Shown: positions 7,747 through 18,339, counted from the first letter of the stretch. The stretch: DNA of 64,000 nucleotides from Alphaproteobacteria bacterium (GCA_021325385.1 JAJPHH010000032.1:1-64000), one strand, 5' to 3'. Notes: generated by a model not told the origin, from the letters alone. Translations and numbers: made by a program.

Positions 7747-10700
7747 TCAGAATAGGCTGTACTGTTTCGCCGCCGCCCGCCTCTCGCGTCGCAAAGGCGC
7801 ATCCCGGGCGATCAGCTCGGGCGCGATCTCTTGAAGGTAGGGCGAAGCGGGCAAGGCGCGCGCTTCGCCGCGCCAGAAGCGCTGCGCTGCGCGGGTCAGG
7901 CACAGCCGGTCCTTGGCGCGAGTCATCGCGACATAGAAGAGGCGGCGCTCTTCGGCGGCCGAGCGCCGCTCGTCGGCCGGCGCCTCGTCGCGAAAAGCGC
8001 TCCATGAGAACGGCGTCAGTCCATCTTCGACGCCGACGATGAAGACGACGGCGAACTCCAAGCCCTTGGCCGCATGCATGGTCAGAAGCGAGACGCGGTC
8101 AGCCCGGCGGTCATAGAAATCGGCTTCGTTCGACAGCGCGACCAGTTCGCGCCATTGCGCCTCGTCGTCCGCGCCGGCCAGGGCGGCAAGCCAGCGTTTA
8201 GCCTCGGCCAGCGCCGCCGCGTCGAATTCGGCTTCGCCGCGAATCTGCCTGGCCGCCGCATCGATCCGCTTCGCCAATGCGCCGGCTTTGCTCGGCTGCT
8301 GACTGAGGGCGCGTAACAAAGCGCGCACCGCCGGCTGCTGGGCGATCGGCGCCGGCGAGCTCTTCTTGTGCGGGACGCCGGCTTCGTCCAAGGCTTCGCG
8401 CAAGGCCGCGGCTTGCGCGTCGGTGCGATAGAGCACGGCGAAATCGGCGAAGCTCAAGGGATGCGCCGCGTGAGCCGCGCCCTGCCGGTTGGCGGCGAGA
8501 AGATCATGGCCGCCGAGCAGGCTCTCGATCGTCGCCGCGACATAGGCCGCCTCGGCCCTCTCGTCGTCGGCGATATGGAGCGCGATCGGCGCCCCGGGCG
8601 GCCGCATGACCGTTCTGGCCGCGCTGGCGCCGATCACCTGCGCCGCGGCCGCTGCGATGGCGCCGCTCGATCGGTAGTTGCGCGCGAGGCGGAACGTCGC
8701 GGCGCTGGGAAAGTCGCGCGCAAGGCGCTCGAAACACGAAGCGTCCGCGCCGCGGAAGCCGTAGATCGCCTGGTTCGGATCGCCGATCGCGCAAAAGCCC
8801 GTTTCAGGGCCGACCAGGGCGCGGATCAGCTTGTACTGTTGCTCGTCGACGTCCTGAAATTCATCGACGCAGACGTGGCGGAAGCGCCTGCGCCATCGCG
8901 CCGCGACCGCTGCGTCGCCGGCCAAGAGCTGGGCGGGCAGGGCGACGAGATCGTCGAACTCGACCCAATTGTTGGCCTGATCGATGCGCCGGCAGGCGGC
9001 GAGCGCGTCGGCCGTTTCGCCCTCCGCCGTCGCGCCCGTACGCTTGACCAATGACAGCGCCTTCAGCAGGCGCGCCGCCTTGCTTTCGGCGATTTGCATC
9101 TCGCGCGCCAGGGCGCTGGCGCGCTGGCGTTCGTCGGCGACGCGGAAATTCGGCGCGAGGCCGATCGCGCCGCCCTCGGCCCGCAGGATAACGAGGCCGA
9201 GCGAATGGAAGCTGTGAACGACGCATTGGCCGTTTTCGGCCGGGATGAGCGCGGCGAGCCGTTCGCCGAGCTCCGCCGTCGCGCGCCGCGTAAATGTGAC
9301 GGCGAGGCACGAGGCGGCGGGGACGCCGCGCTCCAGGACGAGATGCGCGAGCCGGCGCGTCAGCATGCGCGTCTTGCCCGAGCCGGGTCCGGCCAGGACG
9401 ACGACCGCGCCCTCGATCGCCTCGGCGGCGCGGCGTTGATCTTCGTCGAGGCCGGCGAGAACGCCCGCAGCGGGCGGACCAGGCTCTGCGGCTTTGGGCG
9501 CTTCCGCCGATCTTGATTTCGCGGGCTCTCCCGACGAGGCCGAGACCGCCAGACGCCGCGGCGCGGGCGCATCGAACAACAGGCCGCCTTTGGTGAGGCC
9601 TCTGAGCTCTTTCTCCTCGAAGAGGCGAATCACGCCATATTCGCCGTCATAGCCTGCTTCGCGGATCACCGCGCCCTTGCGCAAACGCGTCACTGCTTCG
9701 CCGAGCAGGGGATCGGCTCGGGTAACGTCCTCGATCGGCGCTTCTTCGAGAATGCTCAGCTCCGGACCCAGCGCCGCGGTGACGCGATCATAGGCTCGCG
9801 CGACGCCTCGCGAAGCGGCCCCGGTCGCGAGCAATTCGGAAAGGATTTCAGGCAGCGGCGTCAGGCTGGTCACAGCGCCGGCCGTCGGCGGCGGCGCAGC
9901 CTCGTCTTGACGGCGGTCGGCCAAGGTCTCGATCCGGTGGGCGACGCCGACCGTGACCTTGCCGCCGCAAACCGGGCAGCGCCCGTTAAGCGCGATCGTC
10001 TCGGTCGGCTCGAGCCTGACGCCGCAGGCGCGATGGCCATCGAGGTGGTACTTGCCTTCTTCAGGGAAGAACTCCACGGTTCCGACATAGCCGTCGCCGG
10101 TCTCCAAAGCGCGGCGAATGGCGAAATAATTCGGCTCGCAGGAGAAGCGCGTCGCTTCGCGGCCGAGCTTTCCCGGCGAATGGGCGTCGGAATTGGAGGT
10201 GAGGCGGAAGCGGTCGAGCGCCGAAATGCGCCAATTCATCGCCGGGTCCGAGGAGAGGCCGGTCTCGACCGCGAAAATATGGCCGGCGAGATCGCCGTAG
10301 CACTCTTCGATCGAATCGAAACCGGACTGTGAGCCGAGCGCCGCGAACCACGGCGTCCAGATATGGGCGGGCACAAGGTACGAATGAGGTCCAGACTCCA
10401 ACGCGATTTCCAGCAGATGTCGGGAATCGAGCCCGAGAATCGGCCGCCCGTCGGAAGCGATGTTGCCGATGCGGGCGAGGCTCGCAGCGAGCCGGTCCGC
10501 AGCCTCGAAGTCCGGCGCGTAGATCAAGTGATGGACTTTGCGGGTCTTGTCGCCCTTCTTGTAGATTGTCGAGATTTCGGTCGACAGCATGAAGCGGATT
10601 GGCGCGCGGCAGGCCGGCGGCAGGCTCTTGAAGACGTCCCTTTCGATCTCATCCTTCAGGCGGAACAGGCCGCTTCCGTCCGCGACGAGCTTGTCCTTCA

Positions 10701-10860
10701 GTTCGGCGAGCCAGGCGGGGTGAACGCAATCGCCTGTCCCAACGACTGAAATCCCCTTCCGCGCCGCCCAAAAGGCGAGATGTTCGAGGTCGAGGTCGCG
10801 GCTGGTGGCGCGTGAATATTTGGAGTGGATGTGGAGGTCGGCGTGGAAGGGATGGCTCAT
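7747..10860 (-). CDS. EndoQ-like PHP endonuclease domain fused to UvrD/PcrA-type superfamily 1 helicase
   Basis: N-terminus MSHPFHADLHIHSKYSRATSRDLDLEHLAFWAARKGI... and CPVCGGKVTVGVAHRIETLADR (EndoQ-like). C-terminus carries GPGSGKTRMLTRR (Walker A), CVDEFQDVDEQQYKLI, GDPNQAIYGFRGA, LLTMHAAKGLEFAVVFIVGVEDG and RRLFYVAMTRAKDRL. Confidence 0.9.
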   Translation of the reverse strand: MSHPFHADLHIHSKYSRATSRDLDLEHLAFWAARKGISVVGTGDCVHPAWLAELKDKLVADGSGLFRLKDEIERDVFKSLPPACRAPIRFMLSTEISTIYKKGDKTRKVHHLIYAPDFEAADRLAASLARIGNIASDGRPILGLDSRHLLEIALESGPHSYLVPAHIWTPWFAALGSQSGFDSIEECYGDLAGHIFAVETGLSSDPAMNWRISALDRFRLTSNSDAHSPGKLGREATRFSCEPNYFAIRRALETGDGYVGTVEFFPEEGKYHLDGHRACGVRLEPTETIALNGRCPVCGGKVTVGVAHRIETLADRRQDEAAPPPTAGAVTSLTPLPEILSELLATGAASRGVARAYDRVTAALGPELSILEEAPIEDVTRADPLLGEAVTRLRKGAVIREAGYDGEYGVIRLFEEKELRGLTKGGLLFDAPAPRRLAVSASSGEPAKSRSAEAPKAAEPGPPAAGVLAGLDEDQRRAAEAIEGAVVVLAGPGSGKTRMLTRRLAHLVLERGVPAASCLAVTFTRRATAELGERLAALIPAENGQCVVHSFHSLGLVILRAEGGAIGLAPNFRVADERQRASALAREMQIAESKAARLLKALSLVKRTGATAEGETADALAACRRIDQANNWVEFDDLVALPAQLLAGDAAVAARWRRRFRHVCVDEFQDVDEQQYKLIRALVGPETGFCAIGDPNQAIYGFRGADASCFERLARDFPSAATFRLARNYRSSGAIAAAAAQVIGASAARTVMRPPGAPIALHIADDERAEAAYVAATIESLLGGHDLLAANRQGAAHAAHPLSFADFAVLYRTDAQAAALREALDEAGVPHKKSSPAPIAQQPAVRALLRALSQQPSKAGALAKRIDAAARQIRGEAEFDAAALAEAKRWLAALAGADDEAQWRELVALSNEADFYDRRADRVSLLTMHAAKGLEFAVVFIVGVEDGLTPFSWSAFRDEAPADERRSAAEERRLFYVAMTRAKDRLCLTRAAQRFWRGEARALPASPYLQEIAPELIARDAPLRRERRAAAKQYSLF

Positions 10861-11000
10861 TCCGTAGGATTAGCCGCGCGGACGCGAGGTTCAAACCCGC
10901 GATCTGAGCCGCGACGCGCTCATCCACACCCGAAACGTCGCATGATGGCTTGGCGCAGCGCGCACATAAAGGCGTGTCGCGCGGAACGAGCTTTCGGCGC

Positions 11001-11216
11001 TCACTCCGGAAACGCGGCGAGGGCGTCGATCTCGTCGATTGTTCTCTTGAGCAACTCCAGTCGCTGCTCGAAGAGATCCGGCCTCGCGGCGCATTTTTGC
11101 AACCAGGCGACATTTGCGTCGCCGCCGACCAGCCGCTGTATCCGATCGTGCAATTGCTGAAGCCAGAATTCCAGCGTTTCGATGCGTTCGGCGTTGGCTC
11201 GTTCCGGATCTTTCAT
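11001..11216 (-). CDS. Hypothetical 71-aa protein
   Basis: MKDPERANAERIETLEFWLQQLHDRIQRLVGGDANVAWLQKCAARPDLFEQRLELLKRTIDEIDALAAFPE; charged, helical composition; no family recognised. Confidence 0.4.
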   Translation of the reverse strand: MKDPERANAERIETLEFWLQQLHDRIQRLVGGDANVAWLQKCAARPDLFEQRLELLKRTIDEIDALAAFPE

Positions 11217-11328
11217 CGCGAGTTCAGCGGTTGGCGCTTCAGCCTGAGGACGCGGATCGTTCGTCGCGGGACCGCGTCTCAACTGCTGGATTGCGGCGGT
11301 GTTCCTCCGAGCGCGCGTCAGCAGGGCT

Positions 11329-12177
11329 TCAGCCCGCCGGCCCGGTCGCGACCGGGCAATCGTCGCGGCCGCCCCATTCGGCCCAGGACCCGTCATAGAG
11401 GCCGGCGACTTTGCCGCCCGCTTCTTCGGCGGCCAAGGCGAGGATCGCCGCGGTGACTCCGGAGCCGCAGGTCGTGATGACCGGCTTTTTCAGATCGACG
11501 CCGCGCGCGGCGAAAGCCTGCGCCAGAGCCGGCGGCGACTTGAGTTTGCCGCCATCGAGGATTTCGACGAAGGGCAGGTTCAGCGCGCCCGGCATATGGC
11601 CGCTTTTCAGGCCCGGCCGCGGCTCGGGCGCTTTGCCTTCGAACCGATCCGCGGGCCGCGCGTCGACGACTTGGATCGCGTCGCTCGCCAGGGCCCGACG
11701 CACGTCGTCACGCGATGCGACAACGGCGGGATCGAGCCGGGCGACGAATGTCCGCGGCGCGCGAACCGTCTCGCCCTTTTCCAGCGGGCGCCCTTCCTTG
11801 ATCCATTTCGGCAGCCCGCCTTCGAGGATTTTGACTTTCGCAGCGCCGAAGGCGCGCAAGGTCCACCAGACTCTCGCCGCGGCGTAAAGGCCAAGCGAAT
11901 CGTAGACGACGATCGTCATGTCTTCGCTGAGGCCGAGCCGGCCCATGGCGTCGGCGAAGGCGGCGGCGTCGGGCAGCATATGAGGGAGGTCGGTCGAGCG
12001 ATCGGCGATTTCGTCGATGTCGAAGAAGACGGCGCCGGGAATGTGCTTTTCGCGAAACTCCTCGACGCCGCTGCGGCCGCTCGTCGGCAAGTGCCACGAG
12101 GCGTCGATCACGCCGAGCCCCGGCTCGTTGAGCCGCGCCGCAAGCCATTCGGTCGAGACGAAATTGTGCAAGCCCAT
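11329..12177 (-). CDS. sseA: 3-mercaptopyruvate/thiosulfate sulfurtransferase
   Basis: VSTEWLAARLNEPGLGVIDASWHLP, tandem rhodanese domains, catalytic CGSGVTAA loop. Confidence 0.92.
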   Translation of the reverse strand: MGLHNFVSTEWLAARLNEPGLGVIDASWHLPTSGRSGVEEFREKHIPGAVFFDIDEIADRSTDLPHMLPDAAAFADAMGRLGLSEDMTIVVYDSLGLYAAARVWWTLRAFGAAKVKILEGGLPKWIKEGRPLEKGETVRAPRTFVARLDPAVVASRDDVRRALASDAIQVVDARPADRFEGKAPEPRPGLKSGHMPGALNLPFVEILDGGKLKSPPALAQAFAARGVDLKKPVITTCGSGVTAAILALAAEEAGGKVAGLYDGSWAEWGGRDDCPVATGPAG

Positions 12178-12210
12178 CCGATCGCTCCCGCCGCGGCGCC
12201 GTTTCTTGAA

Positions 12211-12690
12211 CTAGCCGCGGCCGCGATAGGGCGCAACGCCCTGATCCGGCGCCCAAACGCCTTTCGGCAATTGGCCGGTCTGCCAGAATACGTCAATTGG
12301 TATGCCGCCGCGCGGGAACCAATAGCCGCCGATGAGCAGCCAGCGCGGCTTCAACAGTGCGGCAATGTCCTTGCCGATTCGGACGGTGCAGTCTTCGTGA
12401 AATGCGCCGTGATTGCGAAAGCTCGCCAGGTAGAGCTTCAGCGACTTCGATTCGACCAGCCAGCGATTGGGAACGAAGTCGATGACGAGATGGGCGAAAT
12501 CCGGCTGGCCGGTGACCGGACAGAGCGAGGTGAATTCCGGCGCGGTGAAGCGCGTCACGTAGTCGGCGTCGGGATGCGGATTGGGGACGCGTTCGAGAAT
12601 CGACGCGGCGGGATGATCCGGGATCATCGACGGGCGGCCGAGATGAGTGAGGCCGCTCGGCGGTTGCGATTTACGCGGCGGTTTTGGCAT
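12211..12690 (-). CDS. queF: NADPH-dependent 7-cyano-7-deazaguanine (preQ1) reductase
   Basis: [49 protein letters not shown]; QueF signature with catalytic Cys. Confidence 0.95.
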   Translation of the reverse strand: MPKPPRKSQPPSGLTHLGRPSMIPDHPAASILERVPNPHPDADYVTRFTAPEFTSLCPVTGQPDFAHLVIDFVPNRWLVESKSLKLYLASFRNHGAFHEDCTVRIGKDIAALLKPRWLLIGGYWFPRGGIPIDVFWQTGQLPKGVWAPDQGVAPYRGRG

Positions 12691-12888
12691 TGAAGCCCTT
12701 GCAAGAAAGCGCCGCCGGCGGAATTCCGCGGCGCGCCAGAGCCTTAGCTCACGGCGCGCGGCGAGGCTATCTTTTCGCGCGCCGATCACACGAAAGCCTT
12801 ATCCCCACCTTAGCTGCCGGCGGTGCCGGCCTTCCGCTTGCGCGCCGCGCGGCATTAGCCCAAGCCTTGGCTCTGGAGACGCCTGAGA

Positions 12889-15800
12889 ATGACTTTGAAG
12901 ACGGCGAAAACGCCGGTTCCCTCCTTTGCGCTCGCCGCAATCGGCGCGGCGCTGGTCGCCGCCGGCCTATGGGCCTCGCTCGCGATGACGGCCTGGAGCG
13001 GCGCGGCGATCGCCGGCGCGCTCGGCCTCGCGGCTTGGCGCGCCGCCGCGACCGGCTCGCCGGGCTCGCCGATCGAGGTCGCGCTCGACGCCTTCGCTTT
13101 CGGGATTTTCGCCGTCGCGCGCAACAACGCGATCGGCTTTTGGCAATTGCCCGGGCCGTGGAAGGATATTCCGCTCTTCAATCTCACCGGCGCGGACATC
13201 GCCTACGCCGTCTATCTATGCGGCTTCCTCGCCGCTTTGCTGCTTGGCCGGCGCGGCTTGACCTGGATCGAGTCGCTCGCGCTGATCGCGACGCCCTTCC
13301 TGTTCAACCTGCTGATGACGATCGCCGCGGACTGGCACATGCAGGAGCTCGGGGCGCTGTTGACGCCGGGCCTGCCGCTGCCGTTCCAGGCGCAGGTTTT
13401 CATCGGCCGCGCCGCGATTCTCTTCATCGTGGCCGAGGCGATGCTCGCCGCTTTTTCGACGCTGCGCATCGGCCGTCCGGCGCTCGATCCGAAGCTGCAC
13501 GGGCTGTTGATCGTCGTCGCCGGGCTCGCCGCGGCCACGCCGTCGCTCGCCAATTTCGCGCAACTGGCCGGCTTCTCGCCCGTCCTCGCCATCGTCGTCG
13601 GCTCGGCCTTCGCCGCGGTCGCGCAGGCGGGCTTGTGGAGCATCGTCTATGTCTTCACCGGCGTCGCGCTCGATTGGATCGGCGGCAAATCGCCGACCTT
13701 CGTCTCGGTCTATGGCCATTGGCGCAGCGGTTTGGTCAAAGGCGCGATCTATGGCGGGCTGTTCATGTTCGGCCTGCTCGTTGTGGCGGCGGCGCTGCGC
13801 GTCCCGGCTTTCGCCGCCTTCCTGAAGGATAACGCGCTCGTTCTTTCGCCATTCGTCGGCGCGCTCGCCTTTCCGCTCGCCGCGACGATCGTCGGCAGCG
13901 CCGACGGGACGCCGCCCTTTTTCGGTCGGCTCGCCGCCGCCTACCGGACTCCGCGCGCTTACGCTCGGGGCGCGGTCGCGGGATTGGGCGCGGCTCTGGC
14001 GCTGACGTCGAACCTGCGCGACGCCGACGGCTTGAGTCGGTTTCTTGCGCTGTTCGTCGTCGGCGCCCTCGCTTATGCCGGCGTCGATCTTCTGTTCGAT
14101 ATCGGCCTTATCGTTCGTGGCGAACGTCGCGCCCTCCAGACATGGCGGCTTTACGCGCTCGGCGTCGCATTGGGCGGCCTCGTCGCCGGCGCGCTTGGCT
14201 GGTATTTCGACGCGCCGCAGCTCAAAGTCGTCATCGACAAGTTCTGGGCTTACGCCGACGTCAATTACGTCTTGACCGGCCGCGCGCTCAACGACTTCAC
14301 GACCTATCCGATCTTCAACAAATACGGCGCGATCGATCTCGGCCAGATCGTCGGCGGGGTGCGCCTGTTCTATACCGAGTCGCTCGCCGGCGTGATCAAT
14401 TGGTCGATCGCCGCGCCGCTGTTCGGCGTCAACTTCGTCCTCTTGAATAGCTTGTTCGATCGCAGCTTGCGGCCGATCAAGGAATTGGTCAGCGCCGCCG
14501 GCATCGAAGGCCTCGTCGCGCAGACAGTGCGGGTGATGCGCTGGGGCCTATGGATGGCGCCGATCATCAACTCGTTCTTGCGCCAGCAGCCAGAGCCGAG
14601 CTGGTTCAATCAGGACGGGGCCATTCGAACGCTGGTTTCGATGGGTGCCGATATCGGCCTGCCGCCGGCGGATTTCAAAAGCTTCAGCCTGACCGTGTTC
14701 CTTGGCCTGCTCGCCTATGATTGGCTGCGCATCCTGATCTGGTTCGATCATATGGGCTTGCGCGTCGCAACCCTGGTCAACCTTACCTTCATCGGCGGCG
14801 ACCGGGCGGACGAAGCCGCGGCGCGCTATCTCGGCCATGCGGCGCGCACCCGCGTCGTGCCTGACGGCATCCGCCGCTTCGCGACTTGGGCGCCTTTGCT
14901 GATCCCGTTCTACATTCCGCGCGGCGCGGACTGGGACCACGCCTGGACCGGGGCCGAGGCGCTGCGCAATTCCGGCGCGCCGCTCCCGGGACCGGTGAAC
15001 GTCATGCTGGTCGCCTATTGTTGCGCGGGCGCCGCTTTCGCTGCGGCCGCGTTCATCGCCGGCGCCCGCATGCGCGAGAAGAAAGGCGAGCCGGCGCCGG
15101 CTCTGGTCGGCGCGCCGCCGACGCTCGGCGAGACGCCGGAAGAACTGTCGCTGACCAACGGCGCGGTCGGCCTCGACATTCTGCGCGACGGCCGCGGCGC
15201 GACCTTCGTCACGGGCGAAGAACGCGGCGGCTTTCCGATAGACATTACCCGAAGGCCGCTGGATCCGCTCCAGGCGCGCGGCGTGTTCTTCTACATCCGC
15301 GAAGGGGCCGCCGAGCCGTGGTCGATCGGCTATGAGCCGGCGCGGCGAGCGGGCGCCTACCGGTTCGAGGCGACGGCGCGCAACAGCGTCGTGATTGTTA
15401 ATGAGATCGACGGGCTCGAGGCGCGGATGGAGGCGGGCCCGGACGCGCAAGGCGCGGTTCTATCCTGGCGGCTGCGCTTCAGCGACCTGTCTGGTCGGGC
15501 GAGGCGGCTCCGGCTGGCCAGTTTCAGTGAAATCGCCGGCCACGAGACGGGCACCTATATGCGCGATCTCGACTTCGCCGGCATGCATGTCGAGACGTTC
15601 TTCGTTCGCGGTCTCAACGCGATCCTGGCGCGCAATCGACTGCTGCGCTCGAAGCGCGCCGGCCGAAGCGAGATGGCCTTCTTCGCAGCTCGGCCGCTCT
15701 CCGAAGGCGCCAAGCTCGTCGGCTACGAAGATTCGCGGGCCCGCTTTCTTGGCGAAGGCTCGCTCGCCAAGCCGCAAGGACTGGACGAGGCGCGGCCGCG

Positions 15801-18339
15801 GCCGCTCGACGATCAAGGCAAGCTATGGACGTTCGATCCGGCCGCGAGCCTCTCCTTCGACATCGAAATTGCCGCCCACGGCGCGGCGGAAGTCGAGTTC
15901 ATTATCGGACGCGCCGATCATGAAAGAGCCGCCGCCGATCTGATTGCGAGCCGGCTCGACCTGCCGACCATCGGCGAATACGAACTCGCCAGCCGCATCT
16001 ATCACACCCGCGCCGTCGAGCCGGCGCCGCAGCCCGCGTCGCGCTGGCCCTTCGCATTCTCGAGCGACGGAACGGCGCTCAGGATGACGCATCGCACGCC
16101 GCGGCCTTGGGCGCATGTGATGGCCAACGAGCTCGGCGCCGGAATCGTCGTCTCGAATGACGGCGAGGTCTATTCCTTCTTTGGCAACGCGCAACAGAAC
16201 GGCTTGACGCCGTACCGTTTCGACAGCGTGACGATCCCGCAGCCGGGCCAGGTCGTCTATTTGCGCAATCTCGAAACGGACGAGACGGACTCGGTCGGCT
16301 TTGCGCCGTTCCAGCGGGAAGACGCGACCTACGAGGCGGTCTACGAGCCGGGCGTCGCGACGTTCCGGAAGAAGCGTGGCGCGCTGGCTGTGGACTATTC
16401 GGTCTTCGCGCCGCCCGGCTTCCGCGGCGATATGCGTCTTCTGTCGCTGCGCAATGACGGCGACAAGCCGCTGCGCTTGCGAGTCGCGCCTTTCTTCGAC
16501 ATCGCGCTCGCCGAGACGCCGAACGCGAGCAAGGGTTTGCTCGCCGTAGAACGCGTTGGAAGCACGCTGCTCTTTGAAAATCCGCGCAACGATTTCCAGC
16601 GCGGGATTGCTTTCGCTGCGACAAGTCTCAAAGACGCCGCGATCGAGACGGTCCGCAAGCGCTTTTTTGGCGGCGCAGGGCGCAACATCGCCACGCCGGT
16701 CTTCGTCGAGACCGGGGCGTCCGACGCTTCGCAACCTGACGACGGCCGGAGAGTCGCCGCCTTTGGCCGCGACCTCCAGCTCCGGCCCGGCGAAGAGATC
16801 AAAGTCGCGATCGCTTTTGGCCAAGAAACGGACCGCGCCGCCGCCATCGCGGCCGCGGGCAAAGCCGAGGTCGCCGAGGTCGAGGCCGCGCTCGCCGCGA
16901 CGCGCCGATTTTGGCGCGAATGGCTGAATCAGGTCCATGTCGAGACCAACCGCCCCGACTTCGATCGGCTGGTCAATACGTGGCTGCCGTACCAGGCGAT
17001 CGCCTCGCGCCTGTTCGGCCGGGTCGGACCCAACCAGCGCGGCGGCGCCTTCGGCTACCGGGACCAGCTCCAGGACGTCTTGCCGCTCGTCTTCATCGAG
17101 CCGCGCCTGACCCGCGCGCAGATCGTGCTGCATGCCGGCCAGCAATTCCTCGAAGGCGACGTGCTCAAATGGTGGCATCGGGCGCCGGACGGCCGCACCG
17201 GCCTGGGCCAGCGGACTAAGGCGAGCGACCCGCATCTTTGGCTGCCCTATGTCGCGACCCGCTATGTCGAGGCGACGGGCGACCGCACCGTGCTCGACGA
17301 AAAGACGCCCTATCTCGAAGGCCCCGCCGTGCCGGATCACGAGGACACCTCGGTGATCGTCCCGCGCGCTTCGCGCGAAATCGGCTCCGTCTATGAGCAT
17401 TGCCAGCGGGCGATCGATTACACGCTTGGCCATATGGGCGAAAACGGCCTGCCGCTGCTCGGCGCCGGCGATTGGAACGACGGCATTGACGGGCTCGGCC
17501 GCGAAGGCCGCGGCACGAGCGTCTGGATGGGCTTCTTCTTCTATGACGTGCTCAATCGCTTCACGCCGCTCGCGGCCGCGCGCGGCGACAAGGCCTATGC
17601 CCGCAAATGCGACGACGCCCGCACGGCTTTGCGCGCCGCGCTCGAAATCGGCTGGCGGGGGACGCATTACGCGCTCGACTTCGCCGACAATGGCGAAGCG
17701 CTCGCCATGCCGAACGCGATGACGACTGGCTGGCCGGCTTATTCCGGCGCGGTCGATTTCGATCGCGGCCTCGCCGCGATCGAAGGCGGCCTCAAGGGGA
17801 TCGAACGGCCGGATCGCATCCTGCTTACCGAGAAGCCGTTCTTCGAACACTCCTCGCCCTATCCCGGCCGGATCGTCGATTACCCGCCAGGCGTGCGCGA
17901 GAATGGCGGCCAGTATAGCCACGGCGCCTCATGGATCGTCGACGGCTTCGTTCGGCTTTCGGAAGAGGCGCGGGAAGCGGGCGATCGCGACGAGGCGGCG
18001 CGGCTGCTCGGCCGCGCTTTCGAGATTTTCGAGAAAATATCGCCGCTCGGCAAAACCGATCCTGACCGCATCGCGCGCTACGGCCTTGCGCCGAACCAGC
18101 AGCCCGCGGACATTTACGACGGCTACGGCCATGACGGGCGCGGCGGCTGGTCGTGGTACACCGGCTCGGCGGCGCGCATGCTGTCGGCGGCCTATGCGAT
18201 CCTCGGCCTCAAGATGGAGGACGGCGAGATCGTCGTCTCGCCGGGATTGTTCGAGCCGAAAGGCGGCTTGCAGGTCGTGGAATTGCGGGCCGGCGGGCGC
18301 GAATGGCGCCGCGCCAAAGCAGAGGTCGCGGCGTCGTAA
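12889..18339 (+). CDS. Large membrane protein with C-terminal GH94-type glycoside phosphorylase module (cyclic-glucan-synthase C-terminal type)
   Basis: 1816 aa; about 700 residues of many hydrophobic segments, then beta-sandwich region and GH94-like catalytic region (GPNQRGGAFGYRDQLQDVLPLVFIEP, LPLLGAGDWNDGIDGLGREGRGTSVWMGFFFYDVL, GGWSWYTGSAARM). I see no GT84-like glycosyltransferase segment. Confidence 0.8.
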   Translation: MTLKTAKTPVPSFALAAIGAALVAAGLWASLAMTAWSGAAIAGALGLAAWRAAATGSPGSPIEVALDAFAFGIFAVARNNAIGFWQLPGPWKDIPLFNLTGADIAYAVYLCGFLAALLLGRRGLTWIESLALIATPFLFNLLMTIAADWHMQELGALLTPGLPLPFQAQVFIGRAAILFIVAEAMLAAFSTLRIGRPALDPKLHGLLIVVAGLAAATPSLANFAQLAGFSPVLAIVVGSAFAAVAQAGLWSIVYVFTGVALDWIGGKSPTFVSVYGHWRSGLVKGAIYGGLFMFGLLVVAAALRVPAFAAFLKDNALVLSPFVGALAFPLAATIVGSADGTPPFFGRLAAAYRTPRAYARGAVAGLGAALALTSNLRDADGLSRFLALFVVGALAYAGVDLLFDIGLIVRGERRALQTWRLYALGVALGGLVAGALGWYFDAPQLKVVIDKFWAYADVNYVLTGRALNDFTTYPIFNKYGAIDLGQIVGGVRLFYTESLAGVINWSIAAPLFGVNFVLLNSLFDRSLRPIKELVSAAGIEGLVAQTVRVMRWGLWMAPIINSFLRQQPEPSWFNQDGAIRTLVSMGADIGLPPADFKSFSLTVFLGLLAYDWLRILIWFDHMGLRVATLVNLTFIGGDRADEAAARYLGHAARTRVVPDGIRRFATWAPLLIPFYIPRGADWDHAWTGAEALRNSGAPLPGPVNVMLVAYCCAGAAFAAAAFIAGARMREKKGEPAPALVGAPPTLGETPEELSLTNGAVGLDILRDGRGATFVTGEERGGFPIDITRRPLDPLQARGVFFYIREGAAEPWSIGYEPARRAGAYRFEATARNSVVIVNEIDGLEARMEAGPDAQGAVLSWRLRFSDLSGRARRLRLASFSEIAGHETGTYMRDLDFAGMHVETFFVRGLNAILARNRLLRSKRAGRSEMAFFAARPLSEGAKLVGYEDSRARFLGEGSLAKPQGLDEARPRPLDDQGKLWTFDPAASLSFDIEIAAHGAAEVEFIIGRADHERAAADLIASRLDLPTIGEYELASRIYHTRAVEPAPQPASRWPFAFSSDGTALRMTHRTPRPWAHVMANELGAGIVVSNDGEVYSFFGNAQQNGLTPYRFDSVTIPQPGQVVYLRNLETDETDSVGFAPFQREDATYEAVYEPGVATFRKKRGALAVDYSVFAPPGFRGDMRLLSLRNDGDKPLRLRVAPFFDIALAETPNASKGLLAVERVGSTLLFENPRNDFQRGIAFAATSLKDAAIETVRKRFFGGAGRNIATPVFVETGASDASQPDDGRRVAAFGRDLQLRPGEEIKVAIAFGQETDRAAAIAAAGKAEVAEVEAALAATRRFWREWLNQVHVETNRPDFDRLVNTWLPYQAIASRLFGRVGPNQRGGAFGYRDQLQDVLPLVFIEPRLTRAQIVLHAGQQFLEGDVLKWWHRAPDGRTGLGQRTKASDPHLWLPYVATRYVEATGDRTVLDEKTPYLEGPAVPDHEDTSVIVPRASREIGSVYEHCQRAIDYTLGHMGENGLPLLGAGDWNDGIDGLGREGRGTSVWMGFFFYDVLNRFTPLAAARGDKAYARKCDDARTALRAALEIGWRGTHYALDFADNGEALAMPNAMTTGWPAYSGAVDFDRGLAAIEGGLKGIERPDRILLTEKPFFEHSSPYPGRIVDYPPGVRENGGQYSHGASWIVDGFVRLSEEAREAGDRDEAARLLGRAFEIFEKISPLGKTDPDRIARYGLAPNQQPADIYDGYGHDGRGGWSWYTGSAARMLSAAYAILGLKMEDGEIVVSPGLFEPKGGLQVVELRAGGREWRRAKAEVAAS

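Noticed and set aside
11299-12693. 464-aa plus-strand ORF
   Set aside because: Antisense to sseA and queF, both confidently identified.
15823-17922. 699-aa minus-strand ORF
   Set aside because: Lies antisense to the GH94 catalytic region of 12889-18339; no motifs, composition typical of shadow frame.
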